NCBI RefSeq assembly: GCF_013371215.1
Contig: NZ_JABWMH010000002.1
Location: 372,001 to 436,000 of the forward strand
Source: Parasphingorhabdus flavimaris
GTDB lineage: Bacteria; Pseudomonadota; Alphaproteobacteria; Sphingomonadales; Sphingomonadaceae
Direction: 5' to 3'
Length of the DNA stretch: 64,000 nt
Shown here piece by piece: positions 59,845-64,000 of this stretch. Numbering within the stretch: position 1 is the stretch's first letter; every line of letters starts with the position of its first letter. Made by a program: the position numbers and the translations under genes. The notes beneath the pieces were generated by a model. It searched no databases. It had not been told where the DNA came from and was given only the letters and a program-made list of their open reading frames with translations.

Positions 59845-60930
59845 GTGGCAAAAGCTCCCCGGAAAACCACCCCAGCCAAGAAAACCGAAGCGCCCAAACG
59901 CGCCCCAGCCAAAGCAAAACCGGTCGTGCATTCGACCGGCGGTTTGAAGGCCCCGATATATAGAGCGACCAAAGCAGAAATGCTGGAATTCTACGAGCAA
60001 ATGCTGCTGATCCGGCGCTTCGAGGAGAAGGCCGGGCAGCTTTACGGCCTCGGTCTGATCGGCGGGTTTTGCCACCTGTACATTGGTCAGGAAGCAGTGG
60101 TCACGGGCCTGCAGTCGGCGATCAGCCCCGGCAAGGACAGCGTGATTACCGGCTATCGCGATCACGGTCACATGCTGGCCTGCGGGATCGACCCGAATAT
60201 CGTGATGGCAGAGCTGACCGGCCGCGCCTCCGGCATTTCGAAAGGCAAGGGCGGTTCGATGCACATGTTCTCGGTCGAACATGGTTTCTACGGCGGCCAC
60301 GGCATTGTCGGCGCGCAGGTGTCGCTCGGCACCGGTCTGGCCTTCGCTCATAAATATAAGGAAGATGGCGGCGTCTGTCTGGCCTATTTCGGTGATGGCG
60401 CTTCGAACCAGGGGCAGGTTTACGAAAGTTTCAACATGGCGGAACTCTGGCAGCTGCCGGTGATTTTCGTGATCGAGAATAACCAATATGCCATGGGCAC
60501 CAGCGTCAACCGCTCGTCCGCCGAAGACCAGCTTTACCGGCGTGGCGAAAGCTTTCGCATTCCCGGCGTGCAAGTCGACGGCATGGATGTGCTGGCGGTT
60601 CGCGGCGCGGTCGAAGAGGCGTTGAAGGATGTGCGCAGCGGCGGCGGTCCGGTGTTGATGGAACTCAAGACCTATCGCTATCGCGGCCACTCGATGTCCG
60701 ATCCGGCGAAATATCGCAGCCGCGACGAGGTTCAGGACGTGCGCGAGAAATCCGATCCGATCGAACGGCTGAAGGCGGCGTTGCTCAAGCAGGGCGTGTC
60801 CGAAGAAGATCTGAAAGCGATGGACAAGAAGGTCCGGAAGACCGTGATGGAGGCGGCTGATTTCGCCGAAGAGTCACCGGAACCGGAATTGTCCGAACTT
60901 TATACTGACGTGCTGGTGGAGCAATATTGA
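59845..60930 (+). CDS. pdhA: Pyruvate dehydrogenase E1 alpha subunit
   Basis: Thiamine-diphosphate-dependent decarboxylating subunit of the pyruvate dehydrogenase complex. From GTG 59845 ([12 protein letters not shown]) it is 361 residues; an ATG at 59809 with no clear ribosome site would add 12. AGGA at 59831-59834 supports the GTG. A Lys/Ala/Pro-rich tail of about 35 residues precedes the core. The cofactor motif is [14 protein letters not shown] to IENNQYAMG, and the phosphorylation-loop-like [11 protein letters not shown] is present. Its TGA overlaps the pdhB ATG. Confidence 0.93.
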   Translation: MAKAPRKTTPAKKTEAPKRAPAKAKPVVHSTGGLKAPIYRATKAEMLEFYEQMLLIRRFEEKAGQLYGLGLIGGFCHLYIGQEAVVTGLQSAISPGKDSVITGYRDHGHMLACGIDPNIVMAELTGRASGISKGKGGSMHMFSVEHGFYGGHGIVGAQVSLGTGLAFAHKYKEDGGVCLAYFGDGASNQGQVYESFNMAELWQLPVIFVIENNQYAMGTSVNRSSAEDQLYRRGESFRIPGVQVDGMDVLAVRGAVEEALKDVRSGGGPVLMELKTYRYRGHSMSDPAKYRSRDEVQDVREKSDPIERLKAALLKQGVSEEDLKAMDKKVRKTVMEAADFAEESPEPELSELYTDVLVEQY

Positions 60931-62312
60931 TGGCGATCGAACTGAAAATGCCCGCCCTGTCGCCGACGATGGAAGAAGGCACATTGGCCAAATGGTTCGT
61001 CAAGGAGGGCGACGAAGTCAGCTCCGGCGATATTTTGGCGGAGATTGAAACCGACAAGGCGACGATGGAATTTGAAGCCGTCGACGAAGGCGTGATCTCG
61101 AAAATTCTGGTCGAGGCCGGAACCGACGAGGTCGCTGTCGGCACGGTGATCGCCGAGATGACCGGTGAAGACGAAGAAGCCGAAACCGGAAGCGAAGCCG
61201 CTCCGGCCAGTGAGGCCAGGGAAGAGGCCAAGCCTGCGCCTGCGCAAGAAGAGAAGCCCGAGATCATGGAGGCCGCACCGCCGGCTCCGATTTCGCGGGC
61301 CGACGACCCGTCGGTTCCTGAGGGCACTGCCATGGCCTCGATCACCGTCCGGGAAGCCCTGCGCGATGCGATGGCCGAAGAAATGCGCAAGGACGAGACT
61401 GTCTTTGTAATGGGCGAGGAAGTCGCCGAATATCAGGGCGCCTACAAGGTGACCCAGGGCCTGCTAGACGAATTCGGCGCCAAGAGGGTGATCGACACGC
61501 CGATCACCGAACATGGTTTTGCCGGTATTGGGGCGGGCGCGGCGATGGGCGGACTGAAGCCGATTGTCGAATTCATGACCTTCAACTTCGCGATGCAGGC
61601 GATCGACCAGATCATCAACTCGGCGGCCAAGACCAATTATATGTCCGGTGGCCAGATGCGTTGCCCGATCGTGTTCCGCGGTCCCAATGGTGCAGCCTCC
61701 CGCGTCGGCGCGCAGCATAGCCAGAACTACGGTCCCTGGTACGCTTCGGTTCCCGGCCTGATCGTCATCGCCCCTTATGACGCAGCGGACGCCAAGGGCT
61801 TGCTCAAAGCGGCGATACAGACTCCTGATCCGGTGGTGTTTCTGGAAAATGAATTGCTCTACGGACGCTCGTTCGAAATACCCGAGATAGAGGATTATAC
61901 GCTGCCGATCGGCAAGGCCCGGATCATGCGCGAAGGTGGTGATGTCACCATCGTCAGCTATTCGATCGGTGTCGGGCTGGCGCTGGAAGCTGCTGATACG
62001 CTTGCGGGCGAGGGGATTGAAGCCGAGGTTATCGATCTCCGCACCTTGCGGCCGCTGGACACCGAGACCGTGCTCAAGAGCCTTGCGAAAACCAATCGTC
62101 TGGTTGTTGCAGAGGAAGGATGGCCGACCTGCTCGATCGCCAGTGAAATCATCGCCGTCTGCATGGAACAGGGTTTCGACGATCTCGACGCCCCGGTGAT
62201 GCGGGTGACCAACGAGGATGTGCCTTTGCCTTATGCAGCCAATCTCGAGAAAGCGGCACTGATCGACAGCGCGCGGATTATCACGGCGGTGAAGAAGGTC
62301 TGCTATCGTTAG
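60930..62312 (+). CDS. pdhB: Pyruvate dehydrogenase E1 beta subunit with N-terminal lipoyl domain
   Basis: A 460-residue E1-beta. Residues 1-78 are a lipoyl domain with the lipoylated Lys43 in [12 protein letters not shown], then an acidic Ala/Pro/Glu linker to about 125, then the transketolase-like catalytic domain ([34 protein letters not shown]) and C-terminal domain. The lipoyl fusion is typical of alphaproteobacterial complexes. The E2 gene is not in the window. The ATG at 60930 overlaps the pdhA stop. Confidence 0.95.
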   Translation: MAIELKMPALSPTMEEGTLAKWFVKEGDEVSSGDILAEIETDKATMEFEAVDEGVISKILVEAGTDEVAVGTVIAEMTGEDEEAETGSEAAPASEAREEAKPAPAQEEKPEIMEAAPPAPISRADDPSVPEGTAMASITVREALRDAMAEEMRKDETVFVMGEEVAEYQGAYKVTQGLLDEFGAKRVIDTPITEHGFAGIGAGAAMGGLKPIVEFMTFNFAMQAIDQIINSAAKTNYMSGGQMRCPIVFRGPNGAASRVGAQHSQNYGPWYASVPGLIVIAPYDAADAKGLLKAAIQTPDPVVFLENELLYGRSFEIPEIEDYTLPIGKARIMREGGDVTIVSYSIGVGLALEAADTLAGEGIEAEVIDLRTLRPLDTETVLKSLAKTNRLVVAEEGWPTCSIASEIIAVCMEQGFDDLDAPVMRVTNEDVPLPYAANLEKAALIDSARIITAVKKVCYR

Positions 62313-62358
62313 GTCGGCAATGGACGCGATAATAGCACCCGCTCAAGCGGCCCGGCAC

Positions 62359-62376
62359 GCCGGCTTGTTTGCCGGC
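62359..62376. terminator. Bidirectional hairpin between pdhB and the pilus genes
   Basis: GCCGGC-TTGTTT-GCCGGC is a perfect six-base-pair hairpin in the gap between convergent genes. There is no T-run on either side, so it would be a weak or Rho-assisted terminator. Confidence 0.45.
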
Positions 62377-62387
62377 AGGGCAATGTC

Positions 62388-63095
62388 CTAGCTCGGCGGA
62401 TTGTCAATCGTGGCGTAGGTGCTGCATTTCCACAGCTCGTTATCCGGAATCTTGCTTGCGTTTTTCATCGCGTGGTCGTCACGCTCACGGGCCACGAAAG
62501 CGCTTTCATAGCGGATCACGGTCTCCCCGAAAAACCGGTCTGAAACCAGCGGTTTATAATCATATATGACTTCCGCAAAATTGATTGCGGTTGATCCGGC
62601 TGCCGATATTTTCTTGCCCGGTCGGCCGATACCGCCGTTGAGACTGGAATTATATCTGCCATCGCCTTCCGCGCCGTGCGAGGATGAGAAATTCGTGTTG
62701 CCGCCGTAACAGCGCTGCCAGCGTATCCATTGTCCCTTGTCGGACCCGGTTCTGCCGTTGGTTTCCAGACTGGAAAGTATGATCCGTGCGTTGGGCGAGA
62801 AATCGATCGCGTCGCCGGTGAGGTCGGCACCGGTGAATATTTCGCGAATATCAGCCTCGTCGATCGACTCCCGCGCGCGGGAAGCATTATCTGCGACCAG
62901 CATAGCAATCTGGCTAACCTGGAGATGGGCGATCGCAAGATTTGCGGTTTCCATCCCGGCCATGCCGATCAGCAGCATCACCGGCGCGGTAAAGGCAAAT
63001 TCGAGCAGTGCTAGACCGCTGGTATCTTCAACGATCGGCAGATTCTTGAACCTGTCGATCATGGCGGAGGCATTGTTTTTCAGAATATTGTTCAT
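62388..63095 (-). CDS. TadE-like pseudopilin, gene 2
   Basis: A 235-residue protein of the tight-adherence (Flp pilus) system. I start at ATG 63095 (MNNILKNNASAMIDRF), preceded by a GGGAGG site. The class III signal-like segment TSGLALLEFAFTAPVMLLIG carries the conserved glutamate and a membrane helix (about 28-50). The remainder is periplasmic, with two cysteines (in RCYGGN and WKCSTYA). It follows the other TadE-like gene on the same strand. Confidence 0.75.
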   Translation of the reverse strand: MNNILKNNASAMIDRFKNLPIVEDTSGLALLEFAFTAPVMLLIGMAGMETANLAIAHLQVSQIAMLVADNASRARESIDEADIREIFTGADLTGDAIDFSPNARIILSSLETNGRTGSDKGQWIRWQRCYGGNTNFSSSHGAEGDGRYNSSLNGGIGRPGKKISAAGSTAINFAEVIYDYKPLVSDRFFGETVIRYESAFVARERDDHAMKNASKIPDNELWKCSTYATIDNPPS

Positions 63096-63111
63096 TTTCT
63101 TTTGCCTCCCT

Positions 63112-63717
63112 CTAATCCAGCGTTGAAACACAGGTTTCGACGAGATCGACCTGCGCGCCAAATGGCTGGTTTCGTACCGCCGTACTGTTTGAAATGGTCA
63201 TGATTTCGTCCATCCCCATCATCGACGCCAGCGGGAAGAGCCGTGGCGACGTGATCTCGATGGTGTAGCTGACGATATCGTCGGGACCACCAGTGCCTTC
63301 GATGCCGTAATCGATATCGAACACATCATTGTTGTTATTGTCGATGTAGCAGTCGCCCGGATCCACTTCACCGTTACCGTTCTTGTCGGTGGTGAGCTTT
63401 TCCGGTTTGCCGATATTGGTAAAATCGAAATAGCTTTCGGTCTTCACCTTGACGACTGCGTCGTTGAGGACGAGATCTTCCAGCCCACTGTTTACCTGCT
63501 GCTTGATCTCTGCAACCGTCATCTCGCCGGTCGACGCGTCGCGTGCCACCTTGTGCAGAACCGACTTGGACACCGTATCGACATAGCCCCGATATCCCAG
63601 GTCCATAATGCCCATGAGCATCAGGATGAACGGTCCGGCGACAAGTCCGAATTCGACCAGGGTCGCGCCGTTTTCATCCGACAGAATGCGCGCTTTTTTC
63701 ATTGCTGACCGGATCAT
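63112..63717 (-). CDS. TadE-like pseudopilin, gene 1
   Basis: A 201-residue minor pseudopilin. The motif NGATLVEFGLVAGPFILMLM (about 18-37) is the TadE-type cleavage and membrane segment with its glutamate. The C-terminal domain contains an Asp/Asn-rich stretch (TDKNGNGEVDPGDCYIDN) that resembles an EF-hand calcium loop. Its ATG at 63717 overlaps the stop of the upstream TadG-like gene. Confidence 0.78.
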   Translation of the reverse strand: MIRSAMKKARILSDENGATLVEFGLVAGPFILMLMGIMDLGYRGYVDTVSKSVLHKVARDASTGEMTVAEIKQQVNSGLEDLVLNDAVVKVKTESYFDFTNIGKPEKLTTDKNGNGEVDPGDCYIDNNNNDVFDIDYGIEGTGGPDDIVSYTIEITSPRLFPLASMMGMDEIMTISNSTAVRNQPFGAQVDLVETCVSTLD

Positions 63718-64000
63718 TTCGACAACCTCAGTCCGCCAATAGTCTTCGCGATATCACCGAAAGCGTCCTGTAGCGCGGTGTTGCTGGTGGCAGCCGCGGC
63801 ATGACTTTCGCTCGTCGCACAATTTTTCAGATGCGTCTGGACCGTGCTGCTGTTGGTGAACTGGATTACCCAGATCGTCGTGCCCTGAGCCTTGACCGCA
63901 TTGCACATCAACTGGAAGCGCTGGGCCTGGATTTTCTCATAGTCCGACTGGCCGGTGCCCGTCGGGGCCAGACGACCATCCAGCTGGTTGTAGCCATAGA
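63714..64000 (-). CDS. TadG-like pilus assembly protein, C-terminal part (5' partial)
   Basis: The minus-strand frame is open to the right edge of the window, so only about the last 95 residues are seen. The visible part (YEKIQAQRFQLMCNAVKAQG, then TTIWVIQFTNSST and a closing ALQDAFGDIAKTIGGLRLSK) matches the end of a von Willebrand A-like domain as found in TadG proteins. It is the first visible gene of the pseudopilin cluster and overlaps the next by four bases. Confidence 0.7.
   Translation of the reverse strand, partial: YGYNQLDGRLAPTGTGQSDYEKIQAQRFQLMCNAVKAQGTTIWVIQFTNSSTVQTHLKNCATSESHAAAATSNTALQDAFGDIAKTIGGLRLSK

Overview
The window looks like core chromosome of a free-living alphaproteobacterium, most likely of the order Sphingomonadales. 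I base this on gene order and gene types, not on a database search: a DivL-type pseudo-kinase followed by tsaE, amgK, murU, addB and addA; eno-ftsB-pdhA-pdhB with a lipoyl domain fused to the E1-beta subunit; an alphaproteobacterial-type LexA box; a general-stress (EcfG-type) promoter; and short palindromic repeats of the kind I associate with sphingomonads. Composition looks uniform and moderately GC-rich by eye. I see no phage, insertion sequence, integron or CRISPR array. Both window edges cut a gene (lolD at the left, a TadG-like pilus protein at the right).

Layout. 1-8 kb: lolD (5' end missing), a thiol-type glutathione peroxidase, dnaE, a fatty acyl-CoA ligase, then on the minus strand an SOS-box-preceded radical SAM protein and moaB. 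8-19.6 kb: a tightly packed plus-strand operon divL-tsaE-amgK-murU-addB-addA (cell-cycle signalling, tRNA modification, cell-wall sugar salvage and double-strand break repair), then trxA. 19.6-25.7 kb: an inositol-monophosphatase-like gene and argJ on the minus strand; divergently, a small exported protein, secA and a TauE-type permease. 25.8-32 kb: a secreted DUF885 protein, tRNA-Asn(GTT), nadK-moaA, and a c-di-GMP EAL protein whose start is abnormal. 32-44.5 kb: mfd, sdhE, recG, a PilZ protein, tyrS, a DOMON-like/NamZ-like pair, a small WYL-like protein, a VWA/MoxR pair and one unrecognised gene. 44.6-55.8 kb: rpoD, dnaG, a GIY-YIG protein, yqeY, then carA-rraB-carB, greA and a rhomboid protease; four copies of a palindromic repeat lie between 48.5 and 50.2 kb. 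55.8-57.9 kb: a five-gene minus-strand operon of small membrane or basic proteins behind a perfect EcfG-type promoter. 58-64 kb: eno, ftsB, pdhA, pdhB and, convergently, a cluster of tight-adherence (Flp pilus) pseudopilin genes.

Links between genes. Cell-wall sugar recycling appears twice (AmgK/MurU and a NamZ-like muramidase that lacks a signal peptide). Second-messenger signalling appears as an EAL phosphodiesterase and a PilZ receptor. DNA repair is heavily represented (AddAB, Mfd, RecG and an SOS-linked radical SAM enzyme). Four of the seven convergent gene pairs overlap by exactly four bases through shared stop codons.

The most interesting leads are: a SecM-like candidate directly upstream of secA; a stress-promoter-driven operon resembling E. 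coli yqjDE; palindromic repeats read in frame inside carA and the GIY-YIG gene; an in-frame stop near the start of the EAL gene; and the SOS box on the radical SAM gene. All of these are sequence-reading inferences made without running any search.
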